Origin: CAZTTG01 sp964615935
GTDB lineage: Bacteria; Planctomycetota; UBA1135; GCA-002686595
Direction of reading: 5' to 3'
DNA length: 50,028 nt
NCBI GenBank assembly: GCA_964615935.1
Contig: CAZTTG010000047.1
Span: 1-50,028 of the forward strand
The notes beneath the pieces were generated by a model. It saw only the letters and a list, made by a program, of their open reading frames with translations, was not told where the DNA came from and did no database searches. Positions 26,588-35,137 of this stretch are shown here, piece after piece. The position numbers and the translations under genes were made by a program. Position 1 is the first letter of the stretch. Each line of letters opens with the position of its first letter.

Positions 26588-28237
26588 TCAGGCCGGGTGC
26601 GAGCGCGCCACGCGGCGGTACCGCCCCAGCTCCTTCACCAGCCGGGTCCAGTGGACCACCGGCGCCCCGCGGGCGGCGTTGCGGATCCCGATGTCGAACA
26701 AGATCCGCCACTGCTCGAACAGCGTGCCATAGGCCCTCCAGAGCGAGACCCGCGGATCGTAGATGTGCGTGGCCTCCGAGGTGGCGCCGTTGAGCTCCAT
26801 GATCTTGAAGCCGCGACCCGCCTGGAGCTCGGCGGTGGACGTGGCGCGCACGTCGTAGCGCCCGAAGTAGAAGCCCTCGTAGCCCCGGGAGATGCGGTCG
26901 AAGACCTCCAGCATGGCGGGCGTCTCCAGCTCGCCGCCGTCCAGGAAGATCGCGCCGCGGGCGTGATTGCCCACCTCCACCAGGCGGACCCTCTGGTCTT
27001 CGGCCGGCACCTCGAACAGCCTCTCCACGAGCTGGGCCGCGTACACCGGGGCCATGCAGACCGCGCGCTCGTCGGTCAGGATCAGCTCCTCCAGGGTGCG
27101 CTCGCCGTCTCCGATCACGGCCGGGAACTCCTTGCGCGTGATCGAGAAGATCCGCCCCCCCGGCTCGCCCGGCTTGCGGTAGTAGAAGACCCCGAACTCC
27201 GCGCCGACAACGTACTCCTGGAGGATCGAGTCCAGCGGCATGCCCGCCAGCCAGGCCGCCAGCTCGCCGCGCGCTCGCACGATGCTCACGCCCGATCCCC
27301 GCTGCCCCGCATCGGGCTTGAGCACCACCGGCCAGTCGAGCCCGTGCCGCTCCATGAAGGCCACGGCCTCGTCCACCTTGCGCTCCAGCTCCCAGCGACC
27401 CGGCAGGAGCAGCGTGTGGGCCAGGAACTCGGGGGCGTGCTCCAGGCCCTTCAGGATCTCGCTCTTCGACTCGCCGATGAAGCCGCCGGCGGGCATGGCC
27501 GGGTTGACGGCGGTGAAGACCGACAGGCTGCGGTGGCGCAGCGCCAGCCACGCGAAGTTCAGCACCAGCGGGAAGTAGAAGAGCCACGGCGGCCAGAACT
27601 CCCAGCGCCACACGCGGCGGAAGGAGCCCGCCAGGAGGCGCCGGCCGCGCCAGGTGAAGGAGGGCACGACCACCTTGGTCACGAAGAGCAGGCACAGGAC
27701 CAGGGCGAAGAGCACCGGCAGGGCCCAGCGCTCGTAGAGCACGAACCAGGTGGCCACCTCGCCGCCCAGCCAGGCGGCCAGACCCACGAGCAGCGGCGCC
27801 CACAAGAGGACGGCGATGAATGCGAAGAGCGAGAAGCGCCAGAAGCCGGTCTCCAGGAGGCCGGCGGCGAAGTAGGTGGGCAGGCGGGTCCCGGGCACGA
27901 AGCGGCCCAGGAGGATGACGATCGGGCCCCGCCGGGCGAACCAGTCCTGGCTGCGCTCGACGTCGGCGTCGTCGATCAGCCAGGAGATGGGGGCGCGGCG
28001 CAGGGCCGGGCGGCCGACGGCGCGCCCGGCCCCGTACAGGAGGAGATCGCCCAGAAAGATCCCCAGGCCGGAGGCCCACACGGCCCGCGCGACGGGCAGC
28101 TCCCCGGCCGCGGCCAGGAGCCCGGCGCCGATGCAGGTGAGGTCCTCGCTGACGAAGGTGGCCAGCACGATCGCCACCACGCCCGCCCAGGGGGGCAGGT
28201 CCGCGATCCAGTTCGTGATCTGCTGGAGGGTTTCCAC
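26588..28237 (-). CDS. DedA-type membrane protein fused to an ATP-grasp-like domain
   Basis: Fusion of 549 residues. The first about 210 residues are a DedA/VTT membrane domain with the acidic FVSEDL and GRFVPGTRLPTYFAAG motifs, the latter holding the conserved Arg-Pro-Gly of this family. DedA proteins help to flip undecaprenyl phosphate or phospholipids. After a linker, residues 290-540 look like an ATP-grasp ligase: VVLKPDAGQRGSGVSIV, ILQEYVVGAEFGVFYYR, GNHARGAIF and FKIMELNGATSEATHIYDP with the metal-binding Glu/Asn. A membrane transporter joined to an ATP-grasp ligase is very unusual. It closes a four-gene operon of lipid enzymes, so a lipid-linked amino acid ligation or lipid modification is a reasonable guess. 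Confidence 0.85.
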   Translation of the reverse strand: METLQQITNWIADLPPWAGVVAIVLATFVSEDLTCIGAGLLAAAGELPVARAVWASGLGIFLGDLLLYGAGRAVGRPALRRAPISWLIDDADVERSQDWFARRGPIVILLGRFVPGTRLPTYFAAGLLETGFWRFSLFAFIAVLLWAPLLVGLAAWLGGEVATWFVLYERWALPVLFALVLCLLFVTKVVVPSFTWRGRRLLAGSFRRVWRWEFWPPWLFYFPLVLNFAWLALRHRSLSVFTAVNPAMPAGGFIGESKSEILKGLEHAPEFLAHTLLLPGRWELERKVDEAVAFMERHGLDWPVVLKPDAGQRGSGVSIVRARGELAAWLAGMPLDSILQEYVVGAEFGVFYYRKPGEPGGRIFSITRKEFPAVIGDGERTLEELILTDERAVCMAPVYAAQLVERLFEVPAEDQRVRLVEVGNHARGAIFLDGGELETPAMLEVFDRISRGYEGFYFGRYDVRATSTAELQAGRGFKIMELNGATSEATHIYDPRVSLWRAYGTLFEQWRILFDIGIRNAARGAPVVHWTRLVKELGRYRRVARSHPA

Positions 28238-28246
28238 GGGTCCGGT

Positions 28247-28969
28247 CTAGGCGCGCGCCAGGCGCTCGATCTGCCAGGGTAGCGACTGGCAGGGCGGACC
28301 GTCGTGATAGTGAAACTCGACCCGCTCGGGGCCGACCACGACGCGGCTGAAGCTGACCGTGGAGGCCCCCTCCCGGTGCATGCACACCGAGTAGGGCCCG
28401 CGCTCGGGCTCGTGGCTCTGGTGCCAGGCCAGGTGGTCCGAGGGGCCGGGTCGGCCGCGCCGCGCCCACCGACGCCACAGGGCCCGCTTGGACTCGGCCG
28501 CGCGGCCCTCGTCGAAGGCCGAGGAGCACAGAGGCATGGCCCCCTCCCCCGGCCGGTCGAAGGAGAGCTCCCGGCGGTCCCAGGCGGCCGACAAGAGGGC
28601 GCGGCGGGGCGCGAAGACCAGCAGGGTGAAGGGCCTCAGGCGATCCAGGTCGACGGCCAGGAGGGCGGCGCGGACGTCGTCGGCCGAGCCGGCCGCCAGG
28701 AGCGAGAGCAGGAGCTGCCCGCGGCTCCACCATTCCCGCCCCTCGGGCAGCGACTCCAGGGGGCTGCGGTTGTGCACCGCCAGGGTCAGGCCGAGGGCGT
28801 TCACCCCCAACCAGGCTCCCCCCGCGTCCCCGTCGCGGGGCGCGAGGTAGTCGACGCCCTCGCGCCGGCCGCGCGCGGGGCCCCGCGCCGGGAGCCGCTC
28901 CCGGAGCTCGTCCCGGTTGAAGAAGACCTGGTAGCCCTCCGCCTCCCAGAGCCAGCTCAGCGTGCACAT
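28247..28969 (-). CDS. NRDE/TANGO2 family protein
   Basis: Member of the NRDE family (PF05742; TANGO2 in eukaryotes), 240 residues. Cys2 directly follows the start Met and FFNRDE (N18-E21) gives the family name; AWLGVN and LTLAVHNRS are also typical. Relatives may act on heme or lipid intermediates; the Ntn-hydrolase-like N-terminus suggests cleavage chemistry. It lies 20 bases downstream of the OlsA-like gene and 9 bases before the DedA fusion, so all are probably co-transcribed. The association with acyltransferases here favours a lipid role, as an inference. Confidence 0.88.
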   Translation of the reverse strand: MCTLSWLWEAEGYQVFFNRDELRERLPARGPARGRREGVDYLAPRDGDAGGAWLGVNALGLTLAVHNRSPLESLPEGREWWSRGQLLLSLLAAGSADDVRAALLAVDLDRLRPFTLLVFAPRRALLSAAWDRRELSFDRPGEGAMPLCSSAFDEGRAAESKRALWRRWARRGRPGPSDHLAWHQSHEPERGPYSVCMHREGASTVSFSRVVVGPERVEFHYHDGPPCQSLPWQIERLARA

Positions 28970-28988
28970 GGCGCCCGGACGCCCTCGC

Positions 28989-29798
28989 TCACGCCGGCCC
29001 TCGCTGCCGGGAGACGGCGCGGTGGAGCCGCTCGGCCAGGAGCTTGCGGTCGGACTCGTGCAGGGCCTCCCCCCCGAAGTGCAGGACGGCGTCGAAGCCG
29101 GGCAGGGCGAGCATGCCCCAGAGGTGCCCGAAGAAGGTCATGTCGCCCCACCAGCACACGGCGGTGGCGGCGGGCGGACAACCGGGGGGAGTGCGGTAGG
29201 CCAGGCTGGCGTAGTGGGCCGGGTGACGGCTGGCGGCGGCGGGCTCCAGCAGGGCCGGCCGGAAGGGCAGGACCTCCTCGCCGCCCGAGCTGGTCCCCTC
29301 GGGGAAGACGACCACGCCCTCGCCCCGCTCCAGCGCCTGCTCGATCCGGCGGTTGACCCGCAGCACGTCGCGCTTGCTCTGGCGGTTCACGAAGATGGTC
29401 CGCATGGTGCGCGCCAGCGGGCCCATCACCGGCCAGGCGGCGACCTCCGCCTTGGCCACGAAGACGCCGTCGAAGTAGCCCGCGATCAGCGGGATGTCGA
29501 GGTAGCTGAGGTGGTTGCAGACCAGGAAGCAGGGCGCCCGCGGGGGGGCCCCGCGCACGTCGACCGAGACGCCCATCGCCCGGCATACGCTGCGTCCCCA
29601 GGTGCGAAAGAAGGTCCAGCGCCAGCGGCAGTAGAGCCTCCGGAAGGGCAGCACCAGCACGGCGCCCAGCAGCCAGATGAGGTAGAAGACCAGGGTCAGG
29701 CCCAGGATCAGGAGTCCCTTGAGCGTCGCGCGCAGGCGGCTCGTCGGGGCACGGGTCCGGGCGCGCTGCACGGGCTCGGAACGGGATCGATTCGCCAA
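28989..29798 (-). CDS. OlsA-like lysophospholipid acyltransferase
   Basis: PlsC/LPLAT family acyltransferase, about 269 residues. One hydrophobic helix (LKGLLILGLTLVFYLIWLLG) is followed by the catalytic NHLSYLD (HX4D) and the FPEGTSSGGE motif for the acceptor phosphate. The gene follows an OlsB-like acyltransferase by 8 bases. In known ornithine lipid pathways OlsB adds the first, amide-linked fatty acid and OlsA adds the second, ester-linked one, so this is probably OlsA. The start is uncertain: TTG at 29798 avoids overlap with olsB, and a GTG at 29771 is also possible. A general phospholipid role cannot be excluded. Confidence 0.83.
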   Translation of the reverse strand: MANRSRSEPVQRARTRAPTSRLRATLKGLLILGLTLVFYLIWLLGAVLVLPFRRLYCRWRWTFFRTWGRSVCRAMGVSVDVRGAPPRAPCFLVCNHLSYLDIPLIAGYFDGVFVAKAEVAAWPVMGPLARTMRTIFVNRQSKRDVLRVNRRIEQALERGEGVVVFPEGTSSGGEEVLPFRPALLEPAAASRHPAHYASLAYRTPPGCPPAATAVCWWGDMTFFGHLWGMLALPGFDAVLHFGGEALHESDRKLLAERLHRAVSRQRGPA

Positions 29799-29806
29799 GG
29801 CGGGCT

Positions 29807-30616
29807 TCAACCGAAGTAGAAGCGGCGGACGTTGGGGTCCAGGTCCCGGATGTCGAGCACCATCAGGAAGTCGATGGTCTTGAAGTGACGGTCCAGGGCC
29901 GGAGGTCCGGTAATCTTGCCGCCCAGCTTCAGGTAGCCGAGGAAGAGCGGCGGCAGGTTGACCGGCGTGTTGACGTCGGCCTCGAAGTCTTCGGGGAAGC
30001 ACTCGCACGCGGGCCGCGGTCGCGAGCCGATCGAGGGGTGCCGGAAGTTGCCCCGTTCCAGGAACTCCAGGGTAGCCCGGCCCTCATGGGGGTTCTGGCT
30101 GGAGAGCGAGGTGCAGCCGAAGAGGTAGTGCTTGTGGTTCCAGCTCAGATAGGTCGCCAGCCCCCTCCAGAGCAGGTTCAGCACGCGCCCGTTGCGGTGC
30201 TCGCTGGCCACGCAGGCGCGCCCGGTCTCGATCCCGTTGCGGATCACATCCTCGGGCATACCGGAGAGCTCGAACTCCCCGTCGGTGTAGAAGCCCACCC
30301 CGGCCTCGGCCATCTCGGCGGTCTGCACCCGGTAGGTTCCCACCACCTCGCCGGTCTCCTGCAGCTCGACCATCAGGTGATGGCAAGTGGCATCGAACTC
30401 GTCCTGGTCCAGCCCCGTCTCGAAGGAGGACTCCAGTCCCTCGCCCAGCTCCAGGTTGAAGACCCGGAAGCGCAGCTCCTGGATGGTCCGGACCTGCTCC
30501 AGGCTCTCGGCGAAGTGCAGGCGATAGCGCCCTCCCTCGATGACGGGGGTGGGCCGCCGCTCGGGGAAGGGAGGGTAGTCGCGCCCTGCGGCGTCTTTGT
30601 GGTCTGCCTGCTCCAA
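29807..30616 (-). CDS. olsB: OlsB-like ornithine N-acyltransferase (GNAT)
   Basis: GNAT acyltransferase of the hemolysin/OlsB type (COG3176), 269 residues. IQELRFRVFNLELGEGL is the typical first segment, with DQDEFDATCHHLMV and VVGTYRVQ (acyl carrier binding region), TGRACVASEHRNGRVLNLLW and YLFGCTSLSS. These proteins transfer a 3-hydroxyacyl group from acyl carrier protein to ornithine, giving lyso-ornithine lipid. Directly downstream lies a PlsC-like gene, the usual OlsA partner, so ornithine lipid synthesis is likely. Other relatives in this group include acyl-homoserine lactone synthase-like enzymes. First gene of a likely four-gene minus-strand operon. Confidence 0.82.
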   Translation of the reverse strand: MEQADHKDAAGRDYPPFPERRPTPVIEGGRYRLHFAESLEQVRTIQELRFRVFNLELGEGLESSFETGLDQDEFDATCHHLMVELQETGEVVGTYRVQTAEMAEAGVGFYTDGEFELSGMPEDVIRNGIETGRACVASEHRNGRVLNLLWRGLATYLSWNHKHYLFGCTSLSSQNPHEGRATLEFLERGNFRHPSIGSRPRPACECFPEDFEADVNTPVNLPPLFLGYLKLGGKITGPPALDRHFKTIDFLMVLDIRDLDPNVRRFYFG

Positions 30617-30743
30617 GTCCGGCCCGCGCGCGGCGGCGGCTCAGGGTACCGGAAGTCGGCTGGCCGCGGCCCCAGAAAATCGCGGAGAGGCCCCGGGGCA
30701 CCCTCCCCGCGGGTCGGCTCGCGAGGCCCCTCCCGGCTCCCCT

Positions 30744-32969
30744 TCACCCCAAGGCCCGATGGATGGCCTCGCCCAGCTCGCGGCGGGAGAAGGGCTTGAG
30801 GACCAGCTCGCGGATGCCCTCCTCCCGGCAGTCGTCCCCCGTAATGATGTCGCCGAAGCCGGTGATCAGGACGATCGGCAGATCGGAGCGCACGCGCAGC
30901 AGGCTCCGGCAGAGCACCGTGCCGCTCATTCCGGGCATGATCTGATCGGTGATGACCAGGTCGTAGTGGTCCGGCCGGGCACGGAAGGCCTCCAGGGCCA
31001 GCTCGGGACGGGTGCGTCCGTCGACCTCGTAGCCCAGCGGCCGCAGCATGCTCGACGCCACGCTCACCACGTCCTCGTCGTCGTCCACCAGCAGGATCCG
31101 CTCCCGCCCCCCGAGGTCCTCCTCGTCCGGGGCGACCTCGAGATCGGGCTCCTCGTCGATCGCCGGGAGGCTGACGCAGATGGTGGTGCCCGCTCCGGGC
31201 TGGCTCTCGGCGTGGATCTCCCCCCCGTGCCGGCTCACGATCCCCCGGACCACCGCCAGCCCCAGCCCGGTGCCCTCGTGGGGCTCCTTGGTGGTGAAGA
31301 AGGGATCGAAGATCCGCTCCACGGTGGCGGCGTCCATGCCCTGGCCGGTGTCGCGCACGGTGAGCAGTATCCGGGGTCCCCCGGGGGCCAGGGTGCCCGA
31401 CGCCCGGGTCCGGCCGGGGGCCCAGTAGCTCTCCAGCCGGACCTCCAGCACCCCGCCCCGCTCGCGCATGGCGTGCCGGCCGTTGGAGCCCAGGTTCAGG
31501 AGCACCTGGACCATCTGGGAGGGATCCGCCATCACCGGCGGGCAGTCGGCCTCCAGGCTCCGCTGGAGCTGGATGGTGGACGGCAGCGTCGCCTGCAGCA
31601 GGTTGAGCCCCTCCTCGATGATGGACTGCAGGCGCAGCGGCCGGCGGGTCACTCCCTCCCTGCGGCTGAGGGCCAGGATGTGCTGCGCCAGGGAGGCGGC
31701 CCGCTGCGTCCCCTGCAGGACCCGCTCCAGGTAGGCCCGGCTCTCGGGGGAGGCGTCCTGGAGGGCCATCTCGGCGTATCCACGGATCGGCGTGAGGATG
31801 CTGTTGAAGTCGTGGGCGATGCCGCCCGCGAGCTGGCCGATGATCTCCATCTTCTGCGCCTGGACCAGCTGATTCTGGAGCTGGACCTCGTTGGTCACGT
31901 CGCGCTTGACCGCCACGAAGTGGGCGATGCGCCCGCTCTCGTCGCGCACGGGCGCGATCGAGGCCTCCTCCTCGTACAGGGTGCCGTCCTTGCGCTTGTT
32001 GATGAAGTGGCCCCTCCACACCCGCCCCTCGGTGATGGTCTCCCACAGCTCCCGGTAGAAGGACTCGTCCTGCTCGCCGCTCTTGAGGACGCGCGGGTTC
32101 TGGCCGATGACCTCCTCGACCGCGTAGCCGGTCGTCTTCTCGAAGGCCGGGTTGGCGTACTCGATGGCGCCCTCGGGATCGGTGATCACGACGCACTCGG
32201 AGGCCTGGTCGACGGCGGTGGCCAGCCGGACCCGGTCCCGCTCGGCCTGCTTCTGCGCGGTGACGTCGCGCAGGCTCACCTGGATCTTGAGCGCCCCGCC
32301 GATCTCGATCGCCACCCCCGAGAGGTCCGCCTCGACCGCCTCGCCGTCCTTGCGCACCACCGTCCAGGGGAGGCGCTGGAGCTCGCCGGCCAGGGCCGCC
32401 GCGACGTGCACCCGGGCCACGTCCTCGGAAGTGCGGTCGCCGTCCTGCAGGGGGGGCGAGAAATCGAAGGCGGTCCGGCCGACGATCTCCTCCTTCTCGT
32501 ACCCCAGGAGCTGACAGGCCTGCTCGTTGCACTCCTCGATGAGCATGTCCTCGCTTCTCATCAGGAAGATGGCGTCGCTCCCGGCATCGAAGAGGGCGCG
32601 GTACCTCCTCTCGCTCTCCTCGAGCCTCCCCAACAGCGGATTCGCGGTGCGCAGCAGCAGGACCGACGCCACGAGGACGAGCGCCAGGGCGACCAGCAGC
32701 GCGAGGCGGATGGCGCCGAGGTGCAGGCTCCCCTCCTCCGTCGCCGCCCGGTAGAGGAAGTGGATCACGACCCCCGCGACCCCCAGCGTGGCCACGACCA
32801 TGATCAGCAGGAGCAGGGCGATCCGCCGGCGCTCGCCGCCCCGCGGCTTCACCTCCGCGATCGGAGCCGGTCCTCGCTCATCCCCGCGGGCCGTCCCGCC
32901 GTTGCCTGGGGTGCGAGCGAAGGGCCCCGCGGCCTCGACGCACTCGGAGTCGTCCTCGTTGCCGTTCAT
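30744..32969 (-). CDS. Hybrid PAS sensor histidine kinase with receiver
   Basis: Membrane sensor kinase, 741 residues. Two transmembrane helices (about 50-72 and 85-107) with only about 12 residues between them leave almost no periplasmic sensor loop. Then PAS1 (about 120-240) and PAS2 (245-362), HisKA with GGIAHDFNSIL (H386), an HATPase domain with VLLNLGSNGRHAM, VRDTGQGMD and GTGLGLAVV, and a C-terminal receiver (about 620-741) with LLVDDDED and VITDQIMPGMSG carrying the phospho-Asp. Sensing is probably cytoplasmic through PAS. No separate response regulator adjoins it. ATG at 32969 has GAGGGGGG upstream; longer open frame rejected. Confidence 0.93.
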   Translation of the reverse strand: MNGNEDDSECVEAAGPFARTPGNGGTARGDERGPAPIAEVKPRGGERRRIALLLLIMVVATLGVAGVVIHFLYRAATEEGSLHLGAIRLALLVALALVLVASVLLLRTANPLLGRLEESERRYRALFDAGSDAIFLMRSEDMLIEECNEQACQLLGYEKEEIVGRTAFDFSPPLQDGDRTSEDVARVHVAAALAGELQRLPWTVVRKDGEAVEADLSGVAIEIGGALKIQVSLRDVTAQKQAERDRVRLATAVDQASECVVITDPEGAIEYANPAFEKTTGYAVEEVIGQNPRVLKSGEQDESFYRELWETITEGRVWRGHFINKRKDGTLYEEEASIAPVRDESGRIAHFVAVKRDVTNEVQLQNQLVQAQKMEIIGQLAGGIAHDFNSILTPIRGYAEMALQDASPESRAYLERVLQGTQRAASLAQHILALSRREGVTRRPLRLQSIIEEGLNLLQATLPSTIQLQRSLEADCPPVMADPSQMVQVLLNLGSNGRHAMRERGGVLEVRLESYWAPGRTRASGTLAPGGPRILLTVRDTGQGMDAATVERIFDPFFTTKEPHEGTGLGLAVVRGIVSRHGGEIHAESQPGAGTTICVSLPAIDEEPDLEVAPDEEDLGGRERILLVDDDEDVVSVASSMLRPLGYEVDGRTRPELALEAFRARPDHYDLVITDQIMPGMSGTVLCRSLLRVRSDLPIVLITGFGDIITGDDCREEGIRELVLKPFSRRELGEAIHRALG

Positions 32970-33320
32970 CGCGTCCCCCCCCTCGTGACGGTGCGGATCT
33001 CCCGAGCCCGCGTCGATGAAGCGGAGATCGCCGGGGGGGCCCTCCCGCTGCGGGCGGAAGGTGAGGACGCTTTGCCAGCGGCGCGGGCCGCGAGTTCGGA
33101 TCCTACAGGCAGCGAGCCGGCTTGTCTCGGCCCCTCGGGAATGCTGCAATCCTCCGTCCCCGCGGCGACTCGGGCCCCGGCCGGGGCCGAGCGGGTATCC
33201 TGGCGGTGCGGACTGCCCATACTACCCGGTCCCATAGGTACTTGTGCCAGTCCTCGAGCCGCGGGTTGCCCCGCCGAGCGCCGGCCCGATCCACCCCGTG
33301 ACGAGACGCTGAACCGCTCC
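32970..33320. promoter_or_regulatory. Divergent intergenic region
   Basis: 351 bases between the hybrid kinase and the ABC permease hold no convincing gene. TATCCT at 33196-33201 may be a -10 box for the exporter; the same hexamer lies upstream of the M16 gene (36027-36032) and of the M28 gene (minus, 44627-44622). No clear -35 boxes. The region is less GC-rich near 33200-33260. Confidence 0.35.
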
Positions 33321-34430
33321 GTGCTGGCCCTCGAGAACATCTACCGCCGCAAGGCCCGATCGCTCCTGACGATCGTCGGCATCGGCGTGGGCGTGGCCGC
33401 CGTGGTGGCGATGGTCTCGACCGCCCGGGGCATGCGCAGCCAGTTCAACGCCTTCCTGGCGGGCGGCAACGCGCACCTCGTGGCGAGCAAGAAGGCGGCC
33501 GCCGATCCCTTCATCTCCTACCTCCCCGACGGACTGGCAGGAGAGCTCCAGGAAGTCGAGTCCGTGTCCGCGGTCCACCCGGTGGTCCTGGGCGCGGTGC
33601 AGATCCCCGGCCAGCCGCTCTTCTTCTTCTTCGGCACCACCGCCGGCAGCCCGCTCCTGGCGCAGCTCCGCACGATCGCCGGCCGGGACCTCTTCGATGC
33701 CACCGGCGGCGAACGCCGGCTGTGCCTGGGTCGCAGGATGGCGCGGATCCTGGACAAGGAGGTCGGCGACTCCCTGGAGCTGGACGGGGAGGACTTCGAG
33801 GTCACCGGCCTGTTCGAGACCTCCGTGCCCCTCCTGGAGTCGGGCGGCCTGCTGGCCTTCGAGGCTGCCCAGGAGGTGGCCGGGCTGGAGGGCAAGATGA
33901 GCATGGCCCTGATCCAGCTCGACTCCGTCGACCGGGGGGCGCTGGACGGGATCGAGAAGGCCCTGGAGGAGGCCTTCCCCGAGGTCGAGGTCACCCGCGT
34001 GGCGGAGTTCGCCAACGCCTTCGACGAGTTCGACCTGACCGACGACGCGGTGAGGGTGTTCTCGCTGCTGGCCATGCTGATCGGGGGCATCGGGGTCATG
34101 AACACCATGCTCACCAGCGTGTTCGAGCGCACCCGCGAGATCGGCATCCTGCGGGCCCTCGGCTGGAGCAAGGGGATGATCCTGCGCCAGATCCTGGCCG
34201 AGGCCGCCGCCCTGGGCCTCCTGGGCGGCCCCCTGGGGATCGCGCTGGGCATCGGCGGGGTCGAGCTCATCAGCCTCAACGAGAACCTCGCCTGGGTGTC
34301 GGGCGAGTACGGGCTCGCGGTCTTCCTCCAGGCCATGGCGGTGGCGGTGGGCATGGGGCTCTTGGGAGCCACCTGGCCCACCCTGCGCGCCGTGGGCATC
34401 ACCCCCATCCAGGCCTTGCGCTACGAATGA
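33321..34430 (+). CDS. MacB/FtsX-type ABC transporter permease
   Basis: Permease of a lipoprotein-release or MacB-type exporter, about 369 residues. One N-terminal helix (SLLTIVGIGVGVAAVVAMVS) is followed by a large periplasmic MacB-PCD-like domain (about 40-240) and three C-terminal helices, with FERTREIGILRALGWSKGMI, the conserved coupling-helix region, between the first two. FtsX-family proteins transduce ATPase movement to the envelope. The start is uncertain: GTG at 33321 or CTG at 33309. The stop overlaps the ATPase start (ATGA), which fixes the pair as one operon. Cargo could be lipoproteins or small molecules; no adaptor protein adjoins. Confidence 0.88.
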   Translation: MLALENIYRRKARSLLTIVGIGVGVAAVVAMVSTARGMRSQFNAFLAGGNAHLVASKKAAADPFISYLPDGLAGELQEVESVSAVHPVVLGAVQIPGQPLFFFFGTTAGSPLLAQLRTIAGRDLFDATGGERRLCLGRRMARILDKEVGDSLELDGEDFEVTGLFETSVPLLESGGLLAFEAAQEVAGLEGKMSMALIQLDSVDRGALDGIEKALEEAFPEVEVTRVAEFANAFDEFDLTDDAVRVFSLLAMLIGGIGVMNTMLTSVFERTREIGILRALGWSKGMILRQILAEAAALGLLGGPLGIALGIGGVELISLNENLAWVSGEYGLAVFLQAMAVAVGMGLLGATWPTLRAVGITPIQALRYE

Positions 34431-35119
34431 GCACGCCTCCTCACGTCCTGTGCGCCGAGAGCCTGGTCAAGACCTACGACCGGGGACGGGTGCGCGCCCT
34501 GGACGGCGTCGACCTCGAGGTACGGCGGGGCGAGCTGGTGGGCGTGGTGGGGCCCTCGGGCAGCGGCAAGAGCACGCTCCTGCACATGCTCGGGGCGCTG
34601 GACCGGCCGAGCGCGGGCCGGGTGCTCCTGGAGGGCCGTGACCTCGCGCGCGAGAGGCGGCTGGACCGCGTCCGGGCCCGCTCGATCGGCTTCATCTTCC
34701 AGCTCCACAACCTCCTGCCGGCCCAGACCGCCCTGCGCAACGTCGAGATCCCCCTGCACGCCCTGGGCGTGGGGCGGATCGAGCGCCGGGAGCGGGCGCG
34801 CTCCCTGCTCCAGGCCGTGGGCCTGGCCGACCGGCTCCACCACCGGCCCGGCCAGCTCTCCGGTGGCGAGCGCCAGCGGGTGACGGTGGCCCGGGCCCTC
34901 GCCAACCGGCCGGCCGTGATCCTGGCCGACGAGCCCACCGGAGATCTCGATCAGGCGAGCGGCCGCCAGATCATGGAGCTGCTCGTCCGCCTGCGGGCCG
35001 AGCGCGACCTCACCCTGGTGGTGGTGACCCACGATCGCGAGGTCGCGGCCCTGGCCGACCGGCAGGTGCGCCTGGTCGACGGCCGCGTCGCGCCCCTCTC
35101 CCGGGGCGGGGAGGTCTGA
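34427..35119 (+). CDS. ABC transporter ATP-binding protein (LolD/MacB type)
   Basis: ATPase of 230 residues with all expected motifs: Walker A GPSGSGKST, Q-loop FIFQLHNLL, signature LSGGERQR, Walker B VILADEPTGDLD and switch His in VVVTHDRE. It is of the short MacB/LolD type, and the QLHNLLP segment after the Q-loop is characteristic. The ATG overlaps the permease stop codon by two bases. Together the two proteins form a complete membrane exporter of the mechanotransmission class. Confidence 0.93.
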   Translation: MSTPPHVLCAESLVKTYDRGRVRALDGVDLEVRRGELVGVVGPSGSGKSTLLHMLGALDRPSAGRVLLEGRDLARERRLDRVRARSIGFIFQLHNLLPAQTALRNVEIPLHALGVGRIERRERARSLLQAVGLADRLHHRPGQLSGGERQRVTVARALANRPAVILADEPTGDLDQASGRQIMELLVRLRAERDLTLVVVTHDREVAALADRQVRLVDGRVAPLSRGGEV

Positions 35120-35137
35120 GCGCGCCCTCCGCGGCCC

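Noticed and set aside
30597..33320. Long plus-strand frame ahead of the ABC permease
   Set aside because: Antisense of the hybrid histidine kinase; family homology starts only near 33321.
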